64,000 nucleotides of DNA from Aminipila butyrica (GTDB lineage Bacteria > Bacillota > Clostridia > Peptostreptococcales > Anaerovoracaceae), in the NCBI RefSeq assembly GCF_010669305.1, contig NZ_CP048649.1, positions 992,001 to 1,056,000 on the forward strand, given 5' to 3'. A program made the translations under genes and the position numbers. Shown in pieces: positions 35,939 to 45,386 of the stretch (positions within the stretch are counted from its first letter, which is position 1; each line of letters begins with the position of its first letter). The notes under the pieces were generated by a model, which worked only from the letters and a program-made list of their open reading frames with translations, ran no database searches and had not been told where the DNA came from.

Positions 35939-35972
35939 CAGAAAGGCCCCTGGGTTATCCGGGGCCTTTCTG
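35939..35972. terminator. Bidirectional terminator between convergent genes
   Basis: A strong stem CAGAAAGGCCCC with GGGGCCTTTCTG. On the minus strand it is followed by TTTGTTAGCTTT, so it best ends the ABC exporter transcript. Confidence 0.8.
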
Positions 35973-36009
35973 CTCGTTGTGGGTTAGAGAAATTTAAGTA
36001 AGTCAAATA

Positions 36010-37755
36010 TTATTTTCGTGGGCTCCAACCTTGGTTAGTCTCTCTGACCGTAACAAAGTGTTTATAGAGACCATCTCTTTGCATCAATTCTTCATGGGTG
36101 CCTTGTTCGGCAATGGTTCCGTCGGCGATAACCAAAATCTTATCCGCGTGGCGGATGGTGTTTAGGCGGTGGGCGATAACCAACAAGGTTTTACCTTGGC
36201 AAAGTTCGTTGATGGCTTGTTGAATATAACTTTCATTATCGGCATCCACGCTGGCAGTGGCTTCGTCCAGAATGATGATAGGTGCATCTTTCAAGATGCA
36301 GCGGGCGATGGATAGACGCTGCTGCTCGCCGCCAGAAAGGCTGGCGCCGCCTTCGCCCACCAGAGTATCAAAGCCTTGGGGCAGTGCCATGATAAAATCA
36401 TAACACCGGGCCTTTTTCGCTGCTTCGATTACTTCTTCCCGGCTGGCGCTGGGTCTGCCCATGCGAAGGTTATTGTAGATGGTGTCTTGAAACAGGTATA
36501 CCCGCTGAAACACCATGCTGATGTGATCCATCAGGTTGCTCAGGGGAATAGTTCGGATATCTTGCCCACGGACCAGGATTCGGCCAGATTTCACATCCCA
36601 GAAACGAGCTAAAAGGCTGGCAATAGTAGATTTACCTCCGCCAGAGGGCCCGACGAGGGCCAGCATCTGGTTCGCTTCCAGATTGAAGGAGATATGGTGC
36701 AATACCTCTTGTTCACCATAGGCAAAGCTGACCTGTTCAAACTGGACCTGGGGAGCAGAGCTGCTTTCTGGAATACAGTGGGTTCCATCATCTGGCAGTT
36801 CTTGCTGGGCAAAGACCTCTTCGATGCGATCCATACAGCTATTCATCACGGTGAGCCGCGCACTTTGTCCGTACAAGGCCTTTAATGGGCCAAACAAGTC
36901 AAAGACGAAGAGCATAATCCCCAATAAATAGGTTACGTCTAATTGCCCTTTGAAATACAGAAAGAGCGAGAGGCACAGGATAACTACTACGCCGAAGCCA
37001 TAAATCAGGTTTAAGCCCCGCTGCCAAGGAGTATGGTTTTCTTCAAACTCTAAGCTGGTACGGCAAAATTCCCGGAAGCTGTTGGAGAGAGTCTTGGATT
37101 TCTCCCCCAACAGGTTATACGTCTTGATGATGCCGATGCCTTCGGTAAAGTCCAGAACGGATTCTGTTAAATCTTCTAATTGAGTCTGCCGGACAGCTGA
37201 GTCCGTAAGGGCTTCCTTTTTGAGCCCGCGCCCTAGCAGCAGAATCAGCAGGACAACTATTAAGCTGGCAAGACCCAGCCACGGATTGAAGAAAAAGAGA
37301 AAGATGATCAGGATAACCTGTGAGAAAACATAACTCATCATATCTGCCAGCACATCCATGCAGTTTTCCTCGATGAATACCATATCCGTGGAGAGCACAG
37401 AGCTGATTTTGCCAATATTGCCTTCGGTAAAATACCCCATAGGCATGTTGCGCAAATGGGCGCCCAGTTCCATGCGTTTATCGGCAAAGAGCAGAAAACC
37501 GGCGGCGGATTGCAGTCTATCGGAGAGATTTTGACACAACATTTGCAGCAACAAAATAAAGATTAGACCAAGACCAATCCACAGGCATAACTGGGGGGGG
37601 GCATAGCCGTGATAAAAGGCGGCAAGGACCACAAAGCCAAGGCCGATGGGGGCATTCTTGAGCATACCTTTTAAAAAAGAGAATACAAAGGCTACAGCAA
37701 TTCGAGTCTTATATTTTCCGGAAGCCATAAAAATACGTTTCATTAAAGCGGTCAT
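36010..37755 (-). CDS. ABC exporter half-transporter (second of pair)
   Basis: A 581-residue fused TM domain (six helices) and ATPase: Walker A GPSGGGKST, signature LSGGEQQR, Walker B IIILDEATA, switch IAHRLN. It overlaps the partner gene by four bases (ATGA), so the two are made together as a heterodimer. Pairs of this type export drugs, lipids or peptides, or import siderophores. The start is ATG at 37755 behind AAAGGAGGCG, not the upstream frame start. A TetR gene lies upstream of the pair. Confidence 0.93.
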   Translation of the reverse strand: MTALMKRIFMASGKYKTRIAVAFVFSFLKGMLKNAPIGLGFVVLAAFYHGYAPPQLCLWIGLGLIFILLLQMLCQNLSDRLQSAAGFLLFADKRMELGAHLRNMPMGYFTEGNIGKISSVLSTDMVFIEENCMDVLADMMSYVFSQVILIIFLFFFNPWLGLASLIVVLLILLLGRGLKKEALTDSAVRQTQLEDLTESVLDFTEGIGIIKTYNLLGEKSKTLSNSFREFCRTSLEFEENHTPWQRGLNLIYGFGVVVILCLSLFLYFKGQLDVTYLLGIMLFVFDLFGPLKALYGQSARLTVMNSCMDRIEEVFAQQELPDDGTHCIPESSSAPQVQFEQVSFAYGEQEVLHHISFNLEANQMLALVGPSGGGKSTIASLLARFWDVKSGRILVRGQDIRTIPLSNLMDHISMVFQRVYLFQDTIYNNLRMGRPSASREEVIEAAKKARCYDFIMALPQGFDTLVGEGGASLSGGEQQRLSIARCILKDAPIIILDEATASVDADNESYIQQAINELCQGKTLLVIAHRLNTIRHADKILVIADGTIAEQGTHEELMQRDGLYKHFVTVRETNQGWSPRK

Positions 37756-39503
37756 AAGATTTCGCCTCCTTTCTCGATGCTGACTTTCCACTGAGCACTG
37801 CTCTCAGCGGCTAGCCACAGCTTTTGATAAGCCGGGCAGCTGGACAGCAGTTGCGTATGGGTTCCGGCGGCGGCCAGCGTTCCTCCAGCCAGGACACAGA
37901 TTTGGTCGGCATGTAGAATCGAATGCAGCCGATGGGCGATGACAATAACCGTTTTACCGGAAATGACCTCGGCAATAGCCGCATTCATCTTTTCCTCATT
38001 CTCTGGGTCGATAAAGGCGGTGGCTTCGTCCAGCACCACGATAGGAGCATTCTTTAAGATGGCACGAGCCAAAGAGATTCGCTGACGCTCTCCGCCAGAA
38101 AGTTGTTTACCGCTATCTCCTGCCAGGGTATGTATGCCTTTTTTCAACCGGGCCAGGAATTCACCACACTGGGCTTTTTCAGCAGCAGCCAGCACTTCTT
38201 GGTCGGTAGCTTCTGGTTTTCCCAAGCGGATATTTTCCAGCAGACTGATATTGAAGAGGAACTGCTCCTGGGCCACATAGGAGATTTGCTCGTTGAGGGA
38301 TTCCAGACTCATGTGCCGGATATCCTGTCCGCCTACTTTAATGGCACCGCTGGTTATGTCGTAAAAATGCACCAACAACTTGGCAAGGGTACTCTTGCCG
38401 CTGCCGGATTCCCCCACCAAAGCAGTGAGACTTCCCTCCGGTATATTCAAGGTGATACTGTGCAGGACCTCTGTTTCTTGGTACGCAAAGCATACGTCCT
38501 CAAAGCTTACGCCGTGGTTTCTTCCGGCAAAAGGTGTCGGCGATTGAGTGAGAGGAGCTTCATTCATTAACTGCTCCATATTGGAAATCGTATAGTTAAT
38601 TTGTGCCATGGTGGGCATAAAGCTCATTACCCGCAGAAGGGGAGCACTGATGCCGAAAGACATGCACAGTGCCAGCGCTAAATTTGGCAGGGTGGAATAC
38701 CCCTGAAGGACAAAATAGGAACCCACAGGCAGGACAAAGAGGGCTACACAAGGGACGAGGGTGTTGTAAATCGCCATCCATGGCCAGCAAACTTTATACC
38801 AGGCCAGTGTAAAGTCTCGATAGCTTTTAATGTCGTTCTCATACCGATGGTAGGATTCGCCATCCCGATTGAACACTTTGACGACTTCCATGCCGTTGAT
38901 GTATTCTACAATCGTGCTGTTCATCTTCTGGGCCGCTTGATAATAGGAGCCCATTTTACTCATGCCGCTTCGGTACATGATCATCATGGCAATAGCCCCT
39001 AACGGCAAAGAAGCCAGGGCTAAAAGCGCCATCCGCCAATCTGCCCAAAACAGGCCCAGGAACACCAGTACGGGAACAGCCGTATTTGCAACGCCCTCTG
39101 GTATGGCATGGGCTAGCGGAAGTTCAATTTTTTCAATATCATCAATAAACATTTTTTTGATGGCGCCAACGCCTTTCTGCTGTATGACACCCAGAGGCAA
39201 ACCCTCCATTTTTTTCTGCAAAGAAATGCGCAGGTTTTTCAGCGTATGATAGGCGGCATGGTGGGAAAGGGAAAGCCCCCAGATGTATAGTACCGCATAG
39301 AGTACCGTGCAAGCGGCAATGGCGGCAAGGCGATAGATGATATACTCTGCTGATACCGATTCCCTCATCAGCAGAGGGCGAATGATTTGGTAGATAAACC
39401 AGAACGGCAGTACCTGCATGACCATACCTGCCAGCATAACGGCAATGGCCCCATAGGTGGTTTTTTGGTGTTCACCAGCGTAGGCCAGTATTTTTTTGAA
39501 CAA
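37752..39503 (-). CDS. ABC exporter half-transporter (first of pair)
   Basis: A 583-residue half-transporter with six TM helices in residues 1-310 and an ATPase: Walker A GESGSGKST, signature LSGGERQR, Walker B IVVLDEATA, switch IAHRLH. It starts with TTG behind AAAGGAGGG. It is first in the operon and pairs with the next gene. A palindromic promoter lies just upstream. Substrate unknown. Confidence 0.93.
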   Translation of the reverse strand: MFKKILAYAGEHQKTTYGAIAVMLAGMVMQVLPFWFIYQIIRPLLMRESVSAEYIIYRLAAIAACTVLYAVLYIWGLSLSHHAAYHTLKNLRISLQKKMEGLPLGVIQQKGVGAIKKMFIDDIEKIELPLAHAIPEGVANTAVPVLVFLGLFWADWRMALLALASLPLGAIAMMIMYRSGMSKMGSYYQAAQKMNSTIVEYINGMEVVKVFNRDGESYHRYENDIKSYRDFTLAWYKVCWPWMAIYNTLVPCVALFVLPVGSYFVLQGYSTLPNLALALCMSFGISAPLLRVMSFMPTMAQINYTISNMEQLMNEAPLTQSPTPFAGRNHGVSFEDVCFAYQETEVLHSITLNIPEGSLTALVGESGSGKSTLAKLLVHFYDITSGAIKVGGQDIRHMSLESLNEQISYVAQEQFLFNISLLENIRLGKPEATDQEVLAAAEKAQCGEFLARLKKGIHTLAGDSGKQLSGGERQRISLARAILKNAPIVVLDEATAFIDPENEEKMNAAIAEVISGKTVIVIAHRLHSILHADQICVLAGGTLAAAGTHTQLLSSCPAYQKLWLAAESSAQWKVSIEKGGEIL

Positions 39504-39584
39504 AATAAATCCCTCCTTTGTAAATAGATAAAAGTTAAAAAACAGCAGTAACCGAACAAGAAATAAGAGACCTTTGGATAAGGG

Positions 39585-39614
39585 AGTATAATCGGATTAG
39601 CGTATGCTAACCAA
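39585..39614 (-). promoter_or_regulatory. Promoter and palindrome of the ABC exporter pair
   Basis: On the minus strand TTGGTT (39609-39614) and TATACT (39585-39590) have an 18-bp spacer. The inverted repeat TTAGCGTATGCTAA (39597-39610) lies between them. Ten bases (TATGCTAACC) match the operator region of the surface protein gene at 21341-21350. Confidence 0.65.
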
Positions 39615-39623
39615 AGACTAAAT

Positions 39624-39643
39624 AAAAAACCCTTTTTAAAGGG
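39624..39643 (-). terminator. Terminator at the end of the TetR gene
   Basis: A short CCCTTT/AAAGGG hairpin on the minus strand is followed by TTTTTT. It separates the tetR transcript from the ABC pair. Confidence 0.6.
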
Positions 39644-39647
39644 CCTT

Positions 39648-40268
39648 TTATTCGGCGGCGATAAATCCTAGGACTTTATTCCAGTTAAACAGGCTACAGA
39701 CCAGCTCACAGTGGGCTTCCATCTGCTGCCAGGTATATCCGTGGATAAACGGCTCGTAAACCGTCGTCCAGAACGCGGAAAGCAAAATGTGCATTTCCTC
39801 CAGTGTGATGTCACCCTGGGCCAGCCCGCGATTTTTTGCCTCCAAAAAATATTCATAGCTCTTGGTCGTCATGGATTCCACAAAATCATGCTGAAAGTTA
39901 GCATACTTGGTTCCGGCAGCCCCTGAAATCAACAAGACAAAGCCGTCGTGATAGGAGTAGAGAAACTGAAACCATGTCAACATACTCTCGTTCATCTCCC
40001 AGGCCTGAATGAGGGTGTCATCCGACAGCTCAGAAGGCTGAGCAGCACTCCGTTTAGTGACAAAGTCCTCTAAGGCGATAACCGTATCCTCTACGACAGC
40101 ACAGAACAAGTCTTCTTTTCCCTTATACCGTTTATAGAGAGCTCCGGTGGTCACGCCAGCATCTTCACAGATTGTTTTTAAAGAAGCTTTTTCAAACCCA
40201 TGAGTGAGAAATTCGTTTTTTGCACTCTCGAGAATACGCGGATCAATAGATCGATCTGGTTTTGCCAT
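39648..40268 (-). CDS. TetR-family regulator
   Basis: A 206-residue repressor with the N-terminal helix-turn-helix (FEKASLKTICEDAGVTTGALYKRYKGKEDLF) and a divergent ligand domain. The GTG four codons earlier abuts AGGAGG; the ATG at 40268 is better placed. It lies upstream of and in the same direction as the ABC pair, and probably controls it and itself; its own promoter has an 11-bp inverted repeat. Confidence 0.92.
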   Translation of the reverse strand: MAKPDRSIDPRILESAKNEFLTHGFEKASLKTICEDAGVTTGALYKRYKGKEDLFCAVVEDTVIALEDFVTKRSAAQPSELSDDTLIQAWEMNESMLTWFQFLYSYHDGFVLLISGAAGTKYANFQHDFVESMTTKSYEYFLEAKNRGLAQGDITLEEMHILLSAFWTTVYEPFIHGYTWQQMEAHCELVCSLFNWNKVLGFIAAE

Positions 40269-40287
40269 CTGGTTTTTCACCTCCTAT

Positions 40288-40351
40288 AAACTGATAATTA
40301 AAATATCGATAATTTGATTATCAGTTTAACGGTGAGAAGAGATTTTGTCAA
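40288..40351 (-). promoter_or_regulatory. TetR promoter with inverted-repeat operator
   Basis: On the minus strand TTGACA (40346-40351) and TAAACT (40323-40328) have a 17-bp spacer. A perfect 11-bp inverted repeat AAACTGATAAT with ATTATCAGTTT (40288-40298 and 40317-40327, 18-bp gap) overlaps the -10 box and leader. Confidence 0.75.
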
Positions 40352-40450
40352 GTTTTCTTTTACCGTTTAGTTGTCCGTTCTCTAAGCGTGCACTGAAATG
40401 GAGGAAGAAGGAGAGAAATCAGCAAAGATTAAAAACCGGATTTACATAGA

Positions 40451-40487
40451 AAAGTCGACACCTTGCTTTAAGCAAAGTGCCGACTTT
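40451..40487 (-). terminator. Terminator after the flavodiiron gene
   Basis: A 16-bp stem with two mismatches (arms AAAGTCGACACCTTGC and GCAAAGTGCCGACTTT), followed on the minus strand by TTTTCTATG. Confidence 0.7.
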
Positions 40488-40523
40488 GTGGCGCAGGTCA
40501 AATTCTGTATACGAAGGGATTGT

Positions 40524-41711
40524 TTACTGGCAGAGGGCCTTGGCCACTTCCGCCGCATTTTGGAAATCCGCTTCTTCTGGATTCCACAGACTTTTGGCCT
40601 CGGTGTCCACCACCGTAAAGCCAGCTCCTGTCAACCGTTCCCGCAGGACTTTTGTGCCTTCCCCGCTCCAGCCGTAACAGCCGAATACAGCAGCCTTTTT
40701 GTCCTTAAATTTCAATTCTTTTAAGAAGTCAAGCCAGCCGCCCACAGAAGAAAGGATGTTTCCGCCGACCGTTGGGGAGCCTAAAGCAATGGCCTTGGAC
40801 TTAAATACTTCTGTCATGATATCGTTCTTGTTGATCTTGGAAATGTTATAGATTTTCACCCGGGTATCCGGTGAAATCTGGGCGATTTCAGCACTGATTC
40901 GATGGGCCAGCTGTTTCGTGCCATCCCACATGGTATCATACACGATGGTAATCTGATCCTCTTGATAGTTCTGAGACCATTCATAGTATTTTTCCACGAT
41001 TTGCAACGGGTTGTCCCGCCAAATAGAGCCGTGGCTGGTAGCAATGATGTCAATAGGCAGATTCAGCCCCTGTATCTCCTCAATTTTCTTTTTCACAAGG
41101 AGTGAAAAAGGAGCTAAAATATTAGCGTAGTATTTAATGGCTTCTTCCCACAGCTTGCACTGGTCAGCCTTGTCATTAAACAATTCCTCCACGGCAAAAT
41201 GCTGGCCGAAGGCGTCGTTGGAAAAGAGGATGTTGTCTCCTGTCATATAGGTGGCCATGCTGTCCGGCCAGTGCAGCATCTTCATCTCAACAAAGATCAG
41301 CTTCTTCCCATTTCCGATATCGATAGAATCTCCTGTTTTCACCACCTGATAATTCCATTCTGGGTGATGATACTGTCCCGTCAGCGATTTTACACCGTTT
41401 GCCGTGCAGTAAATGGGCGTGCCTGGTATTTTTTCCATCAAAGCAGGAAGGGAACCGCTGTGATCCACTTCTCCATGATTCGCCACAATAAAATCAATTT
41501 TATTTAAGTCAATTTCTTTTTCTAAGTTATCAATAAATTCTGTGGAATGTGGTTTCCAGACCGTATCGATGAGAACAGTCTTCTCTTCCTTGATTAAGTA
41601 AGAATTTTGGCTGGAGCCGTGATTAATGGAATAATCTGCACCGTGAAAGGATTCCAGTTCCCAGTCCATGAAGCCTACCCAATACACGTTATTTTTTATT
41701 AACTTTTTCAA
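40524..41711 (-). CDS. fprA: Flavodiiron protein (A-type, oxygen/NO reductase)
   Basis: A 395-residue A-type flavodiiron protein. The beta-lactamase-like domain carries the di-iron ligands His79, Glu81, Asp83 (NHGEVDH), His147 (HWPD), Asp166 (SNDAF) and His227 (TSHGS). A flavodoxin domain starts near residue 255 (IVYDTMWDGT). It reduces O2 to water, or NO to N2O, protecting anaerobes. There is no rubredoxin domain, so electrons come from a separate rubredoxin or reductase. The start is TTG at 41711 behind AAAGGAGG. The gene name is from the family. Confidence 0.95.
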   Translation of the reverse strand: MKKLIKNNVYWVGFMDWELESFHGADYSINHGSSQNSYLIKEEKTVLIDTVWKPHSTEFIDNLEKEIDLNKIDFIVANHGEVDHSGSLPALMEKIPGTPIYCTANGVKSLTGQYHHPEWNYQVVKTGDSIDIGNGKKLIFVEMKMLHWPDSMATYMTGDNILFSNDAFGQHFAVEELFNDKADQCKLWEEAIKYYANILAPFSLLVKKKIEEIQGLNLPIDIIATSHGSIWRDNPLQIVEKYYEWSQNYQEDQITIVYDTMWDGTKQLAHRISAEIAQISPDTRVKIYNISKINKNDIMTEVFKSKAIALGSPTVGGNILSSVGGWLDFLKELKFKDKKAAVFGCYGWSGEGTKVLRERLTGAGFTVVDTEAKSLWNPEEADFQNAAEVAKALCQ

Positions 41712-41818
41712 TTTGTATTTCCTCCTTTGTATTTTTAAACAGCAATGCTTTTTCTACCTGTATTTCTTTGTCAGCAACGGGTATGTTGTTGGTAAAAATA
41801 TGGGTTTATATTATTTGT

Positions 41819-41848
41819 ATTATATCAAAGCTTAATAGTAAACGACAA
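41819..41848 (-). promoter_or_regulatory. Flavodiiron gene promoter
   Basis: On the minus strand TTGTCG (41843-41848) and a perfect TATAAT (41819-41824) have an 18-bp spacer, giving a leader of about 100 bases. The rest of the gap to 41995 holds no recognised gene. Confidence 0.6.
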
Positions 41849-41995
41849 GAGGGATTGCCGTCACTTCTAAATTTTACTTAAAAGCGTTGATTTTTCAAAA
41901 ACTAAACGGTATGATGGCCTTAAGGTGCTCGATTTTAGGCTTGCATTGTCCGACCTTCGAGGACGGGCAAGAAATAAGTGATAAGGAAAACAATC

Positions 41996-42607
41996 ATGAA
42001 AAAATTATCCAGAGAGTTTTACAATAGGGACTCCATCTTGGTGGCCCAGGATTTGTTAGGTAAAGTCTTGGTGCATCAAGTGGGAGGTCAGCGGCTGGCG
42101 GCTCGCATAGTAGAGACGGAGGCTTATATGGGCGTGATAGACAAGGCTGCTCACTCCTATGGCGGCCGAAGGACTGCCAGGGTGGAAGTCATGTACGGCA
42201 AGCCGGGGTTGACCTATGTGTTTTTTATTTATGGCATGTATCACTGCTTCAATGTGGTGACTAGGGAGGAGGGCAATCCCCAGGCCGTGCTAGTTCGGGC
42301 CTTGGAGCCGGTAGAAGGAATGGATCAGATGGCTTTGAATCGTTTTGTCAAGCCTTACGAGCAGCTGAGCAAGGCCCAGGTCAAAGGACTGACGAATGGG
42401 CCGGGAAAGTTGTGCCGAGCGCTGGTCATTGACAAAAGCTGTAATGGAACAGATTTGTGCGGAAATACCTTATACTTGGCAGAGAGGCCGGCGGATTCTT
42501 TTGAAATAGTAGCGGCCAAGCGCATTGGTATTGATTATGCCGAGGAGGCCAAGGACTACCTGTGGCGGTTTTATATAAAAGGAAACCCCTATGTTTCGGT
42601 AAAGTAA
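41996..42607 (+). CDS. DNA-3-methyladenine glycosylase (Mpg/AAG type)
   Basis: A 203-residue alkylpurine glycosylase of the AAG fold: RIVETEAYMG, DKAAHSYGGRRTAR, MYGKPGLTYVFFIYGMYHCFNVVT and LTNGPGKLCRAL. The active-site Glu is in ETEAY. It removes 3-methyladenine and related bases to start base excision repair. The GTG at 41978 opens the frame, but the ATG at 41996 follows AAGGAAAAC. It converges with a MarR gene. Confidence 0.95.
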   Translation: MKKLSREFYNRDSILVAQDLLGKVLVHQVGGQRLAARIVETEAYMGVIDKAAHSYGGRRTARVEVMYGKPGLTYVFFIYGMYHCFNVVTREEGNPQAVLVRALEPVEGMDQMALNRFVKPYEQLSKAQVKGLTNGPGKLCRALVIDKSCNGTDLCGNTLYLAERPADSFEIVAAKRIGIDYAEEAKDYLWRFYIKGNPYVSVK

Positions 42608-42612
42608 GCCGT

Positions 42613-43119
42613 TTACTCGCTGCATTTATCCCCAGAAGATTTCTTACAGCTTTGCAAGGTCTGAAGGATATCTACAAACTGGGCTCGCTGCTGGGGGGAC
42701 AGGGGTTCGATTAGCTGTTCGGCAATCGTGAAATTTACTTCCTTGGCTTTCTGAATCAGCGGTTTGGCTCGTTCCGTTAATTGCAGGATAATAGCCCGGC
42801 GATCCAGCGGATCAGGAATACGAAGAATCAGCTCATCTTTTTCCAGGGCATCTATAAATTGGGTGACCGTTCGGGCCTTGATTCCCAGTTTCTTAGCTAG
42901 TTCGTTCATGCGCATATCGCCGTCAGCAGCGATTTCCATGAGGACTCTTAGTCGAGGGCCGGTGACCGGTTTTGGCAGTCCGGCTGAGGCCAGCGAGCAT
43001 TCGTATTTTTGCTGCAAGGCGTGTTTTACCTGAAACAGCAGGTGTAGAATCTGAGTTGAGGTGATAATCGGTTCCTCTGTAATAGTTCTTTTTTCTTCAT
43101 CAGATAAATGCTGAGACAT
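42613..43119 (-). CDS. MarR-family regulator
   Basis: A 168-residue winged-helix regulator (MRMNELAKKLGIKARTVTQFIDALEKDELI, then the wing DPLDRRAIILQLT). The C terminus has two cysteines (SCKKSSGDKC), possibly redox sensing. Its promoter contains the palindrome TGAGTATACTCA, probably its own operator. It may also control the divergent antiporter. Confidence 0.9.
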   Translation of the reverse strand: MSQHLSDEEKRTITEEPIITSTQILHLLFQVKHALQQKYECSLASAGLPKPVTGPRLRVLMEIAADGDMRMNELAKKLGIKARTVTQFIDALEKDELILRIPDPLDRRAIILQLTERAKPLIQKAKEVNFTIAEQLIEPLSPQQRAQFVDILQTLQSCKKSSGDKCSE

Positions 43120-43151
43120 AATATATTCCTCCTTGACAGATAATTAAATAG

Positions 43152-43181
43152 TGAGTATACTCATAATAACAAATGTAACAA
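43152..43181 (-). promoter_or_regulatory. MarR promoter with palindrome
   Basis: On the minus strand TTGTTA (43176-43181) and TATACT (43154-43159) have a 16-bp spacer. The perfect palindrome TGAGTATACTCA (43152-43163) covers the -10 box. Confidence 0.7.
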
Positions 43182-43299
43182 TGAATGTAAACAAAATGTT
43201 TAATTTCATCACCCATTGTAGCACAGGGGATATTCTTTGTACAGGATGCCCGCAGCATAAAACCTGCAAAAAGAAGAAAGGGAGCAAGGTGGTTTATAG

Positions 43300-45303
43300 G
43301 TGGTATTATTTGAGTATATTTTAATTTTACTGGCGGCCGTTTTATTGTCCAATTTAATTAATCGGTTTTTGCCGTCTTTGTCGGTTCCCATCATTCAGAT
43401 GATTTTAGGGGCTGCGGTCGCACTGATTCCGTTTGGAGCTTTTGGTTTTGAATTTGAGTTGGAGCCGGAGCTGTTTTTCGCTTTATTCATTTCTCTGCTA
43501 GTCTTTCACTCGGCTATGAAGCTGGACAAGAAGAGCTTTTGGGCTATGAAGGGGCCAATCTTAAATATGGCCTTGATTTTGGTTGTTTTCATCGTAGTGG
43601 CCTTGGGGTGGCTGCTGCACTTTTTTATGCCAGAAGCTTCTTACGGCATGGCATTCTTGCTGATGGCAGCCTTGGCTCCTACGGATATCGTGGCGGTAGA
43701 TGCCGTAGCCAAGAGGGTAAAGATGCCGGAGAAAATCATGGGGGTGCTGACCGGGGAGTCCCTGATCAATGATGCTTCTGGTATCGTGTGTTTTCAGTTT
43801 GCCTTGGCAGCGCTGGTGACCGGGTCGTTTTCTTTGTCTAGTGCGGTAGGTCAGTTTGTCCTGATGGGTGCAGGCGGTATTCTGCTGGGGTTGGTGCTGA
43901 CCGGCTTGAAGTATGCGGCGGTGAGGAAGATTCGGGCCTTGGGCATGGAAAATGTTACACTTCACACGCTGCTAGAGATTTTGACCCCTTTTGTGGTTTT
44001 TATCGTGGCGGAATCCTTCTCCGTCAGTGGAATTCTGGCGGTCTTTGCTTCCGGGGCAGCCCATAGCTTTATGCGGGATAAGTTTAACCCGGAGACGGTA
44101 ACGTTGAGCCTGACCTCGGACAGCGTCTGGTCCGTACTGTCCTTTACTTTGGATGGGCTGGTCTTTGTGATTTTAGGAACTCAGCTGCCAGGGATTTTCC
44201 GAGGTATGCACAGCCCTTCTTTCCCGCTGTCTGGCGGACAGATTCTACTGCTGGTGATAGCTATTACAGCGGCTTTGCTGGCCGTGCGCTTTGTCTGGTG
44301 GCTGCTGACGGTGCCGCCTCGCTATTACGTGGAGGCAGAGAAACCTTTAAGCCGGGTTAAGTCGGCTTTAATTTTCAGCTTGGCCGGTCCGCGGGGGGCG
44401 GTGACTTTAGCTACGGCTATGACTATTCCCCATCTGCTGGGGGCGGAGCCGTTCCCTTACCGGGAATTGATTTTGATTCTGGCGGTGGGTGTCATCGTTT
44501 TGACGCTGCTGATCACAAACTTTATTCTGCCGTTGTTCGTAGAGCGAAGTTCAGAAAAAATCCGCAATACAGATGAAGCACTGGCTTATGGAGAAATCCT
44601 CCGGCAGGTAATAGCGCAGCTGAACCGGCAGGCTACACCAGAGAATCAGGGGGCTACAAATATGGTCATTCGCAGCTACTATGCCCGCTACGGTAATCTG
44701 ATGCGGCGGCACGAAAGTTTAAAGGTGGAGGATGAGCAGGAAAAGCAGCTGAGGTTGGAGATGGTTCAGTGGGAGCAGGAGAATACCTTGCAGCTCCGAG
44801 ATTCCGGTCAGCTGGATGCTCTATCAGCGGCTAAGTATTTACACATGCTGGAGGTTCGGCAGGAACAGATTCAGGGCATGGCTGATTCCAAGGTGGTTTG
44901 GATGATAAAATGGCTGATGAGATGGTTTACTCAGCGGCTGTGGGGACAGAAAAAGATGGCTGTCTGTGGAGGCATCGTCTGTGCTATCTCCAACAACGGT
45001 CAATATGTGCTTATGAAACTAAGAGAGTTAGAAGGGCGGCAAGAGGACCCGGTAGTCGTGCGGCTGATTTCGGAATACGAGGTGTCCACCATGGTGAGGA
45101 AGCGCCTTTTCGACAAGGAGCATCGGCCAGACAATACAGAGGTGCCAGAAGACCGGATTATAGAGGTAGCCGGAAACGGCCTTCAAATGGAACGGGATTT
45201 AGTTCAGGAGATGTTTGAGGCTGGGCGGATCACTTGGGAAACAGCCAGGGATATGCGCCGAAATATTGCCGCAGTAGCATCCCAGTTTGAAGAAGGGGTG
45301 TAG
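43300..45303 (+). CDS. CPA1-family sodium/proton antiporter
   Basis: A 667-residue antiporter. About twelve TM helices occupy residues 1-415, with the ion-binding helix ALAPTDIVAVDAVAKR, ESLINDASGIVCFQF and LAGPRGAVTLATAMTIP, all CPA1 landmarks. A cytoplasmic tail of ~250 residues is rich in charged helices and may regulate pH response. It exchanges Na+ or K+ for H+ in the membrane. The start is GTG at 43300 behind AAGGTGG. Confidence 0.94.
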   Translation: MVLFEYILILLAAVLLSNLINRFLPSLSVPIIQMILGAAVALIPFGAFGFEFELEPELFFALFISLLVFHSAMKLDKKSFWAMKGPILNMALILVVFIVVALGWLLHFFMPEASYGMAFLLMAALAPTDIVAVDAVAKRVKMPEKIMGVLTGESLINDASGIVCFQFALAALVTGSFSLSSAVGQFVLMGAGGILLGLVLTGLKYAAVRKIRALGMENVTLHTLLEILTPFVVFIVAESFSVSGILAVFASGAAHSFMRDKFNPETVTLSLTSDSVWSVLSFTLDGLVFVILGTQLPGIFRGMHSPSFPLSGGQILLLVIAITAALLAVRFVWWLLTVPPRYYVEAEKPLSRVKSALIFSLAGPRGAVTLATAMTIPHLLGAEPFPYRELILILAVGVIVLTLLITNFILPLFVERSSEKIRNTDEALAYGEILRQVIAQLNRQATPENQGATNMVIRSYYARYGNLMRRHESLKVEDEQEKQLRLEMVQWEQENTLQLRDSGQLDALSAAKYLHMLEVRQEQIQGMADSKVVWMIKWLMRWFTQRLWGQKKMAVCGGIVCAISNNGQYVLMKLRELEGRQEDPVVVRLISEYEVSTMVRKRLFDKEHRPDNTEVPEDRIIEVAGNGLQMERDLVQEMFEAGRITWETARDMRRNIAAVASQFEEGV

Positions 45304-45320
45304 GAAGGGAAGGATAAGCC

Positions 45321-45355
45321 AGGTGAAGTTAGTTTATTCTGCCGACTTCACCTTT
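45321..45355 (+). terminator. Terminator after the antiporter
   Basis: A 9-bp stem AGGTGAAGT with ACTTCACCT and a 15-base loop. The T tail is short, so efficiency is uncertain. Confidence 0.6.
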
Positions 45356-45386
45356 AAACGGCGCCAACCCCTCCGGTCTAAAAACG

